A stretch of DNA of 64,000 nt, taken from assembly GCF_003576645.1 (NCBI RefSeq), contig NC_044924.1:27726556-27790555 (forward strand). The letters run 5' to 3'. Shown one piece after another: positions 11,295 to 22,649 of this stretch. The stretch is from Ipomoea triloba. Its lineage: Eukaryota > Streptophyta > Magnoliopsida > Solanales > Convolvulaceae. The translations under genes were made by a program, and so were the position numbers. Positions within the stretch are counted from its first letter, which is position 1, and every line of letters starts with the position of its first letter. A model generated the notes under the pieces. The model saw nothing but the letters and a program-made list of their open reading frames with translations. It ran no database searches and was not told the DNA's origin.

Positions 11295-11477
11295 ATGGTG
11301 TGCCTTATGTGCTTGAGTGTGGAAAAAACAGTAGCTTTCCTCCCTTGTGCTCATCTGGCTCTATGCCAAGACTGTAATGTGGTTCATCAAAGACTAGGAA
11401 TGAATGACTGTCCTACTTGTCGAACCCCAATCAAGAGGCGGATCACTGTCCGTTTTCCTCCTCCCCTTACAAAATGA
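11295..11477 (+). CDS. RING-HC finger, RF298/RF4-type E3 ligase C-terminal piece (unit B)
   Basis: Sixty residues that are almost nothing but a complete C3HC4 RING: C3, C6, C18, H20, C24, C27, C39, C42, with FLPCAH and DCPTCRTPIKRR. The spacing and text fit the C-terminal RING of plant RF298/RF4/MIP1-type E3 ubiquitin ligases, which are normally several hundred residues long. An upstream ATG at 11222 (MVNPNAGGGGRRQQQW, shared with the start of unit A) is in another frame and stops at 11270, so a frameshift separates it from the RING. Start chosen at 11295 as the first ATG in frame. Without a substrate-binding part it is either a RING-only peptide or, more likely, a pseudogene. All zinc ligands being intact is worth noting. 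Confidence 0.5.
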   Translation: MVCLMCLSVEKTVAFLPCAHLALCQDCNVVHQRLGMNDCPTCRTPIKRRITVRFPPPLTK

Positions 11478-11697
11478 AATTCTTTATGTTCATTACCAAT
11501 TTATATATTAATTAATAATTATTCTCCATATAAATAGAGACAACTACATTACAAATAACAGCTATATAAAACTTGACCTAGTAAGATTAAGTTTAAATTT
11601 TTGATGGGAGCATGTGCCCCTTACTTTCTTTATGGCAGTCTGTGTGCTTTATATGTATGTGTTATATAGTTGTTTGGATGTTCATAGCAAAGTTTAT

Positions 11698-11986
11698 GGC
11701 CCTGTTTGGTAAATGGTTGTTGGCTGATTGGGTTGGCTGTTTGGGTTAGAAGGTATGATTTGTTAATAACATTAGCCGATTGTAAAAAGTTGTTTGATAG
11801 ATTAGCTGTTAGCTAATAGCTTTTTAGTATAATTTTTTTTCTCAAAAAGCTAATTGAAAAGGCTGCTTTGAGTAGCCTTTTGAATTTTAGTATTTTAGAG
11901 TTAGAAAAAGCTTATTAACCAAACAACTAATAGTGATCAAATAAGCCAAAATTCGCTAATAGGCTGATTATTTACCAAACAGGGCC
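11698..11986. mobile_element. MITE with GGCCCTGTTTGGTAAAT ends
   Basis: A 289-bp element with about 17-bp inverted ends: GGCCCTGTTTGGTAAAT left and TTTACCAAACAGGGCC right. The interior is AT-rich with a further GCTGATT/AATCAGC match. No clear target duplication beyond a possible TAT. This type of end is common in plant hAT- or PIF-like MITEs; the superfamily is not settled. Confidence 0.75.
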
Positions 11987-14165
11987 TATATGTCCATGTT
12001 TTGTTATGTTGCCAGATTTTCGAGTGCTGACTCGAAGACTTGGGCTTATTAGAGGCTCTTGCACCTGCATTTATGCATTTATTATTTCGAATATTTCATT
12101 ATTTAGGTTTGGGTTTTTCATTATTTAGGTTTGGGTCTTGGTTGGTTTGATCCTTCTATTTTACTTGTTTTCATTCTTTAGGCTTAATCCTTCTATTTTC
12201 AATCATTATTCCATAGACCATGGTCCATACATTTGTGTGAACTATAAATACAAAGTAGATGATGATATTTAGTTAGTCGAGATCATATCGACTGCATTCA
12301 CTATTTGATTTATAATTATAATTTGATAATCACAACCACCCTTGACGTATATATTTTATAAATTTGCATCACTCCACTAAGTGTGAATAAAAACTATTTT
12401 TCATCTTAATAAAAAAATAAAAATATATATAATAAATAAACAAATTAAAGTTTTGAATTCATGATAAATATTACTGTAATATAATATAAATATTAGAGAC
12501 GAAATTTGCAACGTCAATTATAGCTTAGGGACAAGAAGGGAACACAACCTGATAGAAAATGAACGAAATTTACAACATGAGTTATAGTTTAGGGACAAAA
12601 AGTGAACACGTCCAACAAGTAGGGATAAATCTTACAATTATCATATAATTTAGGGACAAAAAAAAATTTCCTTTAAATTTTCATTATTCTTGCAATTTCA
12701 CAATTCACCTATGCTCACATCAAAGTTAGTGTACATTTTAAAATTTTGCATCACTTCACTCGCATTGGCCCCACTTTGAAGATAGTGTACATTTTATAAT
12801 TTTGCATCACTTCACCCACCTTGAAGTTAGTGTACATTTTAAAATTTTGCATCCGCTCCACCGAGTGTGAATACAATTTTAATAATTAGAGAATATATTA
12901 TTAAAATTTTTATTCGTTATTCTTGTAATTTCACTACTCACCCTGGTCCCACCATTGAGAATGTGTATATTTTAAAATCTTACATGGCTTACGTAATTAC
13001 ATTTAGTGTGAACACAAACTATTTCATCTTGATAAAAAATTCAAATAATATAAAATACATAATAAAATTAAATATAATATAAATTTTATTCGTCATTCCT
13101 GTATTTCACAACGCACTCGGGCCCCACCTCAAAATGAATATAAATTTTGAAATTAATTTAAAACTAAATTTGCATCCGCTCAACCGAGTGTGAATAAAAA
13201 CTTAATAATTAAAGACTATATTATTTAAATTTTTATTCGTTATTCTTGTAATTTCACAACTCACTTTGGTCCCACCATTGAGAAAGTGTATATTTTAAAA
13301 TTTTACATGACTTCCATTTAGTATGAGCACAAATAATTATTTTCATCTTGATAAAAAATTCAAATAATATTATAAAAATAAACAAATTAAAGTTGAGAAT
13401 CCATTATAAAAATTAATATAATATAAATGAATCTTTATCAAAATTTTAAATAATTTCATTCATTCAATAATAAAATCAATAGTTAAAATATCCGGACCAA
13501 ATTTAATAATGGATGGTGTGTGTATTTATGTATATATATATACACTTAATTCGAATACGCGACATTTACAAATTTTAAAATTTATCTCAATTCACCACTT
13601 ACTATCGCCCAAAAAATTATTATACCTATGCAAGTTGGATTTACTAAATATATGTGATTTGGATTATAAAATTGTTGTATATTTTCTTTGGTATACCCTA
13701 ATTAAATTTATTTGAGTATATTAATTAGTTGCCTTTTAATTCGTAAAATTACAAGGAGTAAATTGATTATATTAATTCTTATTGAGACATAAATTTAATA
13801 TAACATTGAGTAATAGTAATAGCATGCATATTTAATTTATTTATTATGTGAAACTGTATTATTTTTTTATCGTTTATTTTTCTTTGTCAAAGCTAAGTCT
13901 CATAAAATCATAAAATTATGGAGGGAAAATTTAGGAGGGAATAAAGCATTTTCCTAATAATATAAATAACAACACAAACAAGTGATAATCTCATGATGTT
14001 TCTTTAATGGCAAAAACAAATATTTATTCTTGAATACTTGAATTATGAGAAAAGTGATTGAAAGTGTATAAACCAGGTTGAGTAGTGCTAGTCTAGGTTG
14101 CATGGGAGAGGAAAATAAGGACAAGAATCCTAATATATAAAACACGTGAAAAAAGTACAAATATA
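11987..14165. repeat. degenerate AT-rich repeats, no gene
   Basis: No coding signal. Between 12700 and 13330 a 60-70-bp block recurs in decayed form: TTAGTGTACATTTTAAAATTTTGCATC and variants near 12725, 12783, 12828, 12965 and 13285, with CACTCGGGCCCCACC or GGTCCCACCATTGAGAA in between. Positions 12480-12670 repeat AGGGACAAAAAGTGAACAC-type sequence. Positions 13660-13790 match the flank upstream of other RING units. Origin unknown. Confidence 0.5.
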
Positions 14166-14475
14166 AAAAGAATCGCACTGAGATAGTCTCACGGATCTTA
14201 ATATGTGAGCAGGACCAGCCTTGGGCATGTCCGCCTAGGGCCAATGCACAGGCCCCCAATTTTGGGGCCCAATATTTATTTTTTAAATTTTACGGAGTAT
14301 ATATATACTATATAGTAGAAACAACTGGACTACTGGAGGGCGGAGGGCGGAGGGCGGAGGCACGTGCTGCGGCAATTTAGCACTAATCCCTAGACGACTT
14401 AGACTCTAGTTCCTATTTTCCTAAAATTGTACAGAGTAATTCCTTATTCCCTTTTGGCTTTTTACTCATTCCTAG

Positions 14476-15032
14476 AAAATATTATTTTTAGTCCCTCAAC
14501 TATAATATATGTATCAATTTTGGTCTTTGACTATTAAAAATTTCAAATTAGGTACATGACTATTTAATTTGTATCACATTTTGTCCTTAACTATTAATAT
14601 TTTCAAATTAGGTGCATGACTATTCATTTTGTATCACATTTGGTCCCGCCGTTAAATTTTCCGGCTAAATTTCCGGCGAAGTCATCAGTGACCGACTAGT
14701 TTATGTAATTTTTATTTTAAAAATTATTTTAATACTCCATAACTTTTAAATAAAAAAACTTAAAAATAAAAAATAATAATAATAAAATAGAAAACGTCAG
14801 CCACACCCCGATGACTTGGCTGGAAAATTTAACGACAGGACCAAATGTGATACAAAATGAATAGTCATGCATCTAATTTGAAAATGTTAATAGTCAAGGA
14901 CCAAAAGTGATACAAATTGAATAGTCATGAACCTAATTTAAAATTTTTAATAGTCAAGAATCAAAATTGATACATGTATTATAGTTGAGGGATACATGTA
15001 TTATAATTGAGGGACTGAAAATGATATTTTCT
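14476..15032. mobile_element. fold-back, Mutator-like MITE nested in the hAT element
   Basis: About 200 bp of the left half reappears inverted on the right: GAAAATATTATTTTTAGTCC at the left end and its reverse complement with two changes at the right. Repeats of 'dry' text such as TTTGTATCACATTTGGTCC occur in each arm. The arms meet around a short GC-richer core (14640-14830). Long arms favour a Mutator-like MITE; a target duplication is not clear. Confidence 0.65.
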
Positions 15033-15807
15033 CTAATCCCTATTTCCCTAATTCTTTAATTTTTCTTGCAGTCTAATTCTTTTTCTTGCAACTTGCAAGC
15101 GGCAGTATACCGTATACGCACTTACGCACATTCTGAATTCATTATTGGATTTTGCCCTTATATCCCTCAAGTTTTTCATTACCTCATTATTGGATTTTGC
15201 CCTTATATCCCTCAAGTTTTTCATTAGGTAATTATTAATCAAGCCTTTACATATTATTTGATTATTGATTTATTTCACAATTATAATTTATTGGCATGAC
15301 TTGAATAATATATTTAAGAATTTGGCAGTATACATATTCTTTATTGATAGAGGTTCTAAATAAATTATTTTTTCCGGTTTTAAAAAAAAAAAAATTTCTT
15401 AGAATTTTATAATTATATTTTAAAAAAAAATTTATCTGGATCTAAAAACGTAAAAAGAAAAGAGAAAGTGAACAATTGACTCAATCTCAAAAAGGGGCTC
15501 TTGAAAAAATCATTACTAAAGAATATCAAACAGATGGCAAAAAGATGATGCCAAGGTGATTGTGACTTGTGAGACTGAAAAATTTTAAATGATAGGGTGC
15601 ACAACTAAAATTTATTTCATATAAAAGATCAATTGAAGATGAGATTTTGAAAGAAGTTGCTTTCAAAAGTTTGGTAAATGATTTTGTGTCTAAATGTGCA
15701 CGGCTCATGTCACTTTTTAAGTAAAATTTTAAAAGTATTTTTATACAATAATTCTATTTTGTAATTTTGACCCAACTTTTTGAACAACTATTATTTGTGG
15801 GGTAACA

Positions 15808-15955
15808 TTTGTGTGAAACCGTCTCACGAGTCTCAATCCGTGAGAAGGGTCGAATATTTTATTAATGGGTAGGATCTTTGATCGATCTTATTAATCAAAG
15901 ATCCGATCCGTCTCAGAATTGAGACCCGTGAGACAATCTCATACAAATTTTTGTA
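15808..15955. mobile_element. palindromic MITE with GTCTCACG arms
   Basis: Arms TGTGTGAAACCGTCTCACGAG and CCCGTGAGACAATCTCATACA are inverted repeats, and the centre GATCTTTGATCGATCTTATTAATCAAAGATC is itself palindromic. This is a common short fold-back repeat in plant genomes. Confidence 0.7.
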
Positions 15956-16744
15956 TTATTTTTGTGTATAGAAAATACTTGAAAAGGGGCCTAATTAAGA
16001 TATCGTAGAGGACCCCAATTTTTATTGGAACGGCCCTGTATGTGAGACTGGTCAAATATTAGATGGTTACCACTTTTTACTTATTGTAGAAATCATAATA
16101 CTTAATATAGAAAATTTAATACGAATTTGAAATAAATAAATTGTTACTAATGATAAATATTGTAATACTTATAACTAAAATTGTGATACTTACAAAGTGC
16201 ATGTAATTCTAATGTAAATATTGAAATCCATAAATGTGGAATTTTACTTATGAAAACATTACAGTACTTAATGTAGAAAATGTAATACCAATTAGAAATT
16301 AAAAATATATCATCACTCATAATATATATTGTAATACTAATATGTGAAATTAAGTGTGATACTATTTAGGGCAAAATTGATTGTTACTAATGATAAATAT
16401 TGTAATAATACTTATAACTGAAATTATAATACTTACACACCTAGTTGTCTATGTCTCAATCGTCTTGTCCATGAGACGATTTTACACAAGTTTTGCCATA
16501 TAAAAAATATAAGTGTGTATTTATAAAATAAAAATAATAATAATATCTTGATTTATGGATAAATATTAATTGCTTGTCATATTCTTATTTCGAAAAAGGT
16601 ATTTTAAAATTTTCTGAAATAGAGAAACTGTTTTGAAACATTTTATGAAATTTTCATAAATTTGTGGAAGAATATATTTTTACATTTTTGACGTAAGAGC
16701 TTACGTCATGGAGTTGCTACGGAAGCGCTTACGTTATGGAATTG

Positions 16745-18390
16745 CTACGTAAGCGCTGGCGTCATCGGTGAATTTCTCTCCTATATAAAGCTGACTAAAC
16801 TTCGATCAGTCTTCACCGCAATGAGTACACAGTCTCAAAATGGAGAAATCTTGTTCTAGTTATTTGCTCAATTAGTGTCTTATAAGTTCTCCTTTTCATC
16901 TAAGGTTAATTGAACTTTTGCTTTTTCTTCATTTATATCATTGATGTTTGATTGATCGTCTGTGTTTAACCTCTCCATGAGATTGAGATATATCAAAAAC
17001 ATCTTTCTAGACTCTGATTTAATTTATTCTTGGGTTGTTTGGTTTTTATTTCAGATAACTACTCATTTTTTAATCTACCCTTAGACACATAGGTGTGATG
17101 GTTATTATTTTTTTTTAAAAAAAATTGTGAAAGGAATAGAACCAATCTCATGATTAACTTCTTTCATGTCTAATGTATATTGAGTATATATGTCTTAGAT
17201 TTTTTTTTTTTAAAGAATTATCTCTTGAGATTTTTTGTTCATCGATTGAAATGAGAGTACTGTTTTTTTTTTTTTTTTTTAAATCGATGTGCCCTGTAAT
17301 CTTTTGATTCCTTGTGTGGTTGTTTCAAATTTTTATTTTATTTTCTTAAATCTTATTACACCTAAGTTTTTTTAAAGCTAGATTTTCTATGGGATCTTCA
17401 ATCTAACATTGTAGAATTAGATTTTATGTTTCACATTTTTCATGTTTAATGTATGTCTTCTTCTTCTTTTTTTTTCTTTTGAGGAATTATATGTATGAGA
17501 TTCTTTGTCCATCTGCTCAATTGAGAGTATTTTTTTAAAGATCAATTTGATTTTGCTATAATCTTTCTGCTTATCTACTACTTGGCTTCTCTCTTTCCAA
17601 ATTTTGATTCCATGTGTCGTTGTTTCGAATTTGTTGCTTTTATTTAAAAAAAAAAAAATTGGTTATATGCAAGATTTTTTGAAAAGCTAAATTTGTTGTG
17701 GGATTGCAGATTCGACATAACATTGTAGAATATGATCTTATGCTCCACCTCTTTCATGTCTAATGTATATTGACTATATAGTATATATGTTTGAGATTTT
17801 TTTTTATTTAACTTTATGTCTTTGATTTATTTGTTTATAAGGACCTGATTTTGCTATAATCTTTCCGTGTATGTATTACTTTGTTTCCGTGTATGTATAT
17901 TGACACCTTTTTAGACTTTAATTAATTCCTTCTAGTTGTTTTACATTTTTGGCCTTTTATTTTTTATTTTAGATCTATTAAATGTAAAGATTTTTTTTAG
18001 CTTCATTTTCATTGTGCTTTTTATTTTCAGATTTTTAGTCTTAAATTTGCTTGCTAATTTGTTAATTGAATTTTGTTGCAGATGACTACTTCTTTTTGGT
18101 GCTGCACTACTTGCATTGACATGTTAAGGTATGATGATATTCTCTCTTTGTTCTTTTTAGAATTTTGTGAATTATTCTCTATTAGAATTTGTTTCTTATG
18201 TTGCACTTCTTTCTTGTCTTAATGCATAGCAAGTAAATATATATGTTTGGGATTTCTCTGTTCATCACTTGAAATGAGAGTTTTTTTTTTTTCTTAGAGT
18301 AAATATCTGATATGATTTTGCTGTAATATTTTTTTTCTTCATTTTTTGTGTATCTTACAATTTGTTTTTGCATTGACAATTGCAGCTAAA
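16745..18390 (+). promoter_or_regulatory. unit C promoter, leader intron and micro-exon
   Basis: Just upstream, 16690-16765 holds an imperfect triple repeat of the motif ACGTAAGCGCTTACGTCAT, a candidate cis-element with TGACG/ACGTCA cores. A clean TATA box, CTATATAAAG, lies at 16782-16791, followed by a leader with CTCAAAATGGAGAAATCTTG and the T-rich intron. A micro-exon-like block 18082-18128 is bounded by TTGTTGCAG and GGTATGATG. The intron repeats itself about every 0.3-0.5 kb (TTTCATGTCTAATGTATATTGA recurs near 17162 and 17750). Confidence 0.5.
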
Positions 18391-18392
18391 CA

Positions 18393-18545
18393 ATGTTTGG
18401 TGCCAAGGATATACCAGCTCTATCTTCCTCAATGATGAAGAGTTATGAGTTATTAGACGAAAAACTCCATAATGCATTGAATGAGCTTAGGTATTTGAAT
18501 AAAAAATATGACCCCTTGTTTAATGCGAACAAGAAAATTAATTGA
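18393..18545 (+). CDS. 50-residue N-terminal piece of the unit C gene, uncertain
   Basis: Directly after an acceptor (ATTGCAG at about 18378-18384) an ATG opens a 50-codon frame: MFGAKDIPALSSSMMKSYELLDEKLHNALNELRYLNKKYD. It is helical and charged, as expected for a coiled-coil part. It ends 57 bp before the next frame at 18603. It may be the first exon of the unit C RING gene (a donor-like AG/GTATTT lies at 18489-18496) or a remnant. I recognise no domain. Confidence 0.3.
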   Translation: MFGAKDIPALSSSMMKSYELLDEKLHNALNELRYLNKKYDPLFNANKKIN

Positions 18546-18602
18546 AAAATATGTTCCATCTCAACTAAAAATTTATTTAGGTTTTATATTATTATATGCT
18601 CA

Positions 18603-19289
18603 ATGTTCAACAAAGCCGACTGTGAAATCTCACAACTAGTTGTGAGGGATGATCTTATGGCAGTTGAGCTTGAGAAGCTTCTAATTCCCACAATACAATC
18701 AAGAAGATCCTCTGCTGTTCCTGTGTCACTAATGCAGCGTAAGCAACAGCTGCAGAAAGAGGTGCAGGGTTGGATTGATTGGACTAATGTGAAGGTATAT
18801 ATGCTTTGATACTATGTTATTATCTGATCTCAGCTCTGTACAATTTTATGCCTAGCCTACTTGCATTATATTCTTTTTGCCTGAATTATATATAAGAGGA
18901 AATTTCAGGCTCTTTGGCAACAAGAAGAGAGGGAGAAGACAAAGCTTCTCCAGAAGGCGGAGTCTATTTGGAGGGAGAGGCAACAAAGGAAGCAGAAGAC
19001 AAAAATGGAGGAGGAAAAGTTGATAGCAAAGGCAGAAGAGAACAGCAGGGTGAAATTGGCAGCTGTGGGGGAAAGTTCAAGCCAGCAGGGAGGCATAAAA
19101 CGCGAATGGGAATGCGTTATGTGCTTGACTGAGCCAAAATCAGTAGTTTTCCTCCCTTGTGCCCATAAGGCTCTTTGCACAAACTGCAATGTGCTTCATG
19201 AAAGGCAAGGAATGAAGGACTGTCCCGTTTACAGAACGCCAATCATGAAGCGGATCCAAGCCTGCTTTGTTCCTCCAAAAGCACACTAG
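18603..19289 (+). CDS. RF298/RF4-type RING protein with an altered RING (unit C)
   Basis: Two exons: 18603-18794 (64 codons, ending TNVK before GTATAT) and 18909-19289 (after TTTCAG), 190 aa in all. Residues 42-115 are a charged, Q/E/K-rich coiled coil (QRKQQLQKEVQ, EEREKTKLLQKAE, QQRKQKTKMEEEK). The RING follows: C133, C136, FLPCAH with C148 and H150, C154, C157, C169. The eighth ligand, expected at residue 172 in CPxCR, is tyrosine (CPVYR). Such E3 ligases transfer ubiquitin through an E2 bound by the RING; loss of a ligand should weaken or abolish this. The usual family length is several hundred residues, so the N-terminal part is missing or lies in unseen exons. Best preserved of the local copies, but doubtful as a working ligase. 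Family call from the RING text; well supported. Confidence 0.65.
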
Positions 19290-19557
19290 ACCAGACAGCA
19301 GGCCGGAAAGGGGAGCTGGTTATCACCAAACAGACAATCAAAATCTTACCAGTCATCTTGCATGCTTATGTGTTCTATGTAGTGGTTGCCGGGAAAGGAG
19401 CTAAAAGACAAAGCAAAATGGTGAAAGATGATTGATTGCCGTCATCAACAAACAATCAAACAATTGATATTAACCCAGACTTATGTGTTTTATATCAATT
19501 ATATATATGTAATCTTTGAAATTTTATCAAATAAGTTATCGGAGTGGATAATAGTGG

Positions 19558-19676
19558 CTAAAGACCTTGTGGTCTAGTGGCACCCCCACGGAGGGGTGGG
19601 TTCAAGCCTCAGTGGGGTTGATATTGACTCTTTGTGCTTCATTTACTTGAAAAATTAACTGTTGTACTAAAAAAAG
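19558..19676 (+). mobile_element. tRNA-derived SINE
   Basis: Contains a Pol III A box (TGGTCTAGTGGC, 19570-19581) and B box (GGTTCAAGCCTC, 19599-19610) 17 bp apart, then a tRNA-unrelated part rich in TTGT and an A-run at the end (TACTAAAAAAAGG). This is the normal layout of plant SINEs. Limits are approximate. Confidence 0.65.
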
Positions 19677-20120
19677 GTCCATTCGAATCTATTAATCGAC
19701 AAAAATATTCAATTAAACTCCAATCTAACATGTTTAGGGGGTTACAATTGACGTGACTAACACTTGTGTTTCTAATGTTGACATGGATACCAAGTACAAT
19801 TATTTTTTTACATGATTTTATTTATTAATTAAAACTACCAATTATCGAAGAGACCACTAGTGGCTACGTTGACTCAAAAAAATTATACTGCATGTGCATC
19901 ATAAAAAAATGTTCATTTTTAATATAATAAAAATACATTATTTGTATATATACTAAAGATTTATTATTTAGTAGTATACTAATAATATACCTTCAGTACA
20001 TATTCATATAATGTACCTTCAAAAAATAATTTTCTTTTTTTTTAAATTCAAAAAATAATTTTTTAATATTATAAAAAAATGTACATTTAATATATAAAAA
20101 ATATATTTTATGTCAAGTAC

Positions 20121-21198
20121 ATTGTATAATGATTGTCCATTCACTAGCAATTGTGATAGTTCCAAAAAGATAATGGACATGATTGCCTAAGATAATAACC
20201 ACAACCATCTAAAAAGAATTATATTGAATTGTTTCTAATGATTGTATAATGATTGTCCATTCACTAGCAATTGTGATAGTTCCAAAAAGATAATAGACAT
20301 GGTTGCCTAAGATAATAACCACAACCATCTAAAAAGAATTATATTGAATTGTTTCTAATGATTGTATAATGATTGTCCATTCACTAGCAATTGTGATAGT
20401 TCCAAAAAGATAATAGACATGGTTGCCTAAGATAATAACCACAACCATCTAAAAAGAATTATATTGAATTGTTTCTAATGATTGTATAATGATTGTCCAT
20501 TCACTAGCAATTGTGATAGTTCCAAAAAGATAATAGACATGGTTGCCTAAGATAATAACCACAACCATCTAAAAAGAATTATATTGAATTGTTTCTAATG
20601 ATTGTATAATGATTGTCCATTCACTAGCAATTGTGATAGTTCCAAAAAGATAATAGACATGGTTGCCTAAGATAATAACCACAACCATCTAAAAAGAATT
20701 ATATTGAATTGTTTCTAATGGTTGTATAATGATTGTCCATTCACTAGCAATTGTGATAGTTCCAAAAAGATAATGGACATGGTTGTCTAAGATAATAACC
20801 ACAACCATCTAAAAAGAATTATATTGAATTGTTTCTAATGATTGTATAATGATTGTCCATTCACTAGCAATTGTGATAGTTCCAAAAAGATAATGGACAT
20901 AGTTGTCTAAGATAATAACCACAACCACCTAAAAAGAATTATATTGAATTGTTTCTAATGATTGTATAATGATTGTCCATTCAGTAGCAATTGTGATAGT
21001 TCCAAAAAGATAATGGACATGATTGCCTAAGATAATAACCACAACCATCTAAAAAGAATTATATTGAATTGTTTCTAATGATTGTATAATGATTGTCCAT
21101 TCACTAGCAATTGTGATAGTTCCAAAAAGATAATGGACATGATTGCCTAAGATAATAACCACAACCATCTAAAAAGAATTATATTGAATTGTTTCTAA
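20121..21198. repeat. minisatellite, 9 x 120 bp
   Basis: Nine head-to-tail units of exactly 120 bp, starting ATTGTATAATGATTGTCC and ending AATTGTTTCTAATG, differing at only a few positions. Each unit holds an imperfect inverted pair TGTCCATT / AATGGACA about 40 bp apart. In units 2-5 the second arm reads AATAGACA; units 1 and 6-9 have AATGGACA; units 6 and 7 also share TTGTCTAAG. These shared variants show that blocks of units, not single units, were copied. No coding frame. Confidence 0.95.
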
Positions 21199-21668
21199 AC
21201 AGCTATAAAATATTATTTTGAAGTAATTTTTATAGAGTTATTAGTTGTAACCTACACTTAGTTTTTTTTTTTTTTAATAATTTATTATGTGAATGCTTAT
21301 AATGTTAGGTGAATGCTTATTACAATGTGTTGAATGAATTTTTTAAACATACCATGTAAAATAAAATGAATGATGCATATTTAATTTTCTTTGGTATGTC
21401 CAAATTAAATTCATTGAATATATAAATTACTTGCCTATTAATTCTTAAAATTAAAAATAGCAATCTGATTATTATATTAATTATTATTTAAGTTAATTAC
21501 CTAATGAAATAAACAAACCAAACAGGTGAAAATGGAAAAAGATAAAAATGTTAGCAACCATGTTATAATTACACAAGGAGAAATTAGACTTTTAGTCATT
21601 TAATTATTTTAATTATTTTAGATGTTAGAATATGATTCCTCTATTATAAGATGAATATGTTTCGATTG
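21199..21668. other. AT-rich spacer, flank of unit D
   Basis: No gene. Positions 21385-21480 match the flank seen before units B and C (TTGGTATGTCCAAATTAAATTCATT). Confidence 0.5.
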
Positions 21669-22239
21669 TTATGCCATGGACCTGGGTGTCCAAAACGGCG
21701 TCGTTTTGCTTTAAAATGACGCCGTCAGAATTAAAAGAAAAAAATTGCTTCTTTCTTTGACGTTTGTCTTTAGAATTCGTTCCTTAATTTTTATTCATAA
21801 TTTTTGAACTTTATATTCACAATTTTAGATCTCAATAAACAAAATTACAGAATTCAATATTTACAATTGTAAAACTCTATATTCACAATTACAGAACTCT
21901 ATATTCACAATTTCATAACTCTATATTTACAATTAAAGAACTATATATTCACAATTACTAAACTTTATATTCAACAGTATAACACAATTTTGAATCTATA
22001 TTCACAATTTTTGAACTTTATATTCATAAATTTTGAACTTTATATTCATAAATTTTGAACTTTATATTCACAAATTTTTAACTCTGTATTAACAATTTTT
22101 GAACTCTATATTTACAAAATAAAAAAAATAAAAAAAATCATTGGCTGAGAAAACGGTGCCACTAACGGCACCATTATTCCAGACGCACGTTTTGGACATG
22201 AGTCTAGCTTACAAGGTGGACCCGGGTCCATAGCATAAT
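21669..22239. mobile_element. TIR element with TTATGCYATGGACCYGGGT ends
   Basis: The left end reads TTATGCCATGGACCTGGGTGTCCAAAACG; the right end, reversed, reads TTATGCTATGGACCCGGGT, and further in ATGTCCAAAACG. Inside, 21780-22120 is a decayed minisatellite of 'AACTTTATATTCACAATTT' units of about 19-22 bp. No frame. Shorter CCATGGTCCA-type pieces at 12215 and 31285 may be relatives. Confidence 0.55.
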
Positions 22240-22649
22240 TTGCTAATACGTTTGGTCCCTTAATTATCTTCTTTGTTATAGGTATCGCCATTTTACTTAT
22301 GGACCAAATAGATCTCCATTTAAATCAACTTTAAGAAGGAAAATTTTGATAAGTATGCATAACATATTTTTCACCTTTATCCATCATTATATCATTTGAC
22401 CAATCGTACGTATTGAAACAAAATTTATTATCCCCCGGTTCAAATCAAGATTTACTTAGGGTCCACATATATATGTTCACTTTATAATTAAGAGGTCATA
22501 TCTATAATGATAGAGATAATTAAGGGATAAAATGTTTTTATTTTATAATTAAAGGGCCAAATTTTAACATATAAATAATTAAGGGACATAAGTGTAATTT
22601 TCTATTTGCACAAATATTCATGTTGAAAAGTTAAAAAAATGAAAAAATG

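Larger units (their letters stand above)
14210..16038 (+). mobile_element. non-autonomous hAT element, Tip100-like ends
   Basis: Starts CAGGACCAGCC and ends GGCCCTG; the ends are short imperfect inverted repeats of the CAGGG(C/A)C type. A perfect 8-bp duplication TATGTGAG flanks it (14202-14209, 16039-16046), the size expected for hAT. Near 15430-15530 a decayed plus-strand reading (KRKKKRESEQLTQSQKGALEK) resembles the N-terminal part of TTF/zf-MYM-type hAT transposases. Two smaller elements are nested within. A 45-bp direct repeat (15141-15185 and 15186-15225) lies in the middle. Confidence 0.8.
14166..16490. mobile_element. older MITE, split by the hAT element
   Basis: The two flanks of the hAT insertion read TGAGATAGTCTCACGGATCTTAA (left) and GTGAGACTGGTC ... 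CATGAGACGATTTTACACAAGTT (right, near 16470-16490). This resembles the palindromic GTCTCACGGATC/GTGAGAC repeat that also occurs intact at 15808-15955. The hAT element therefore seems to have landed in an older copy. Outer limits are approximate. Confidence 0.35.

Noticed and set aside
20121..21198. Regular repeats that might suggest a CRISPR array
   Set aside because: The whole 120-bp unit is repeated without variable spacers, and the genome is a plant nuclear one.
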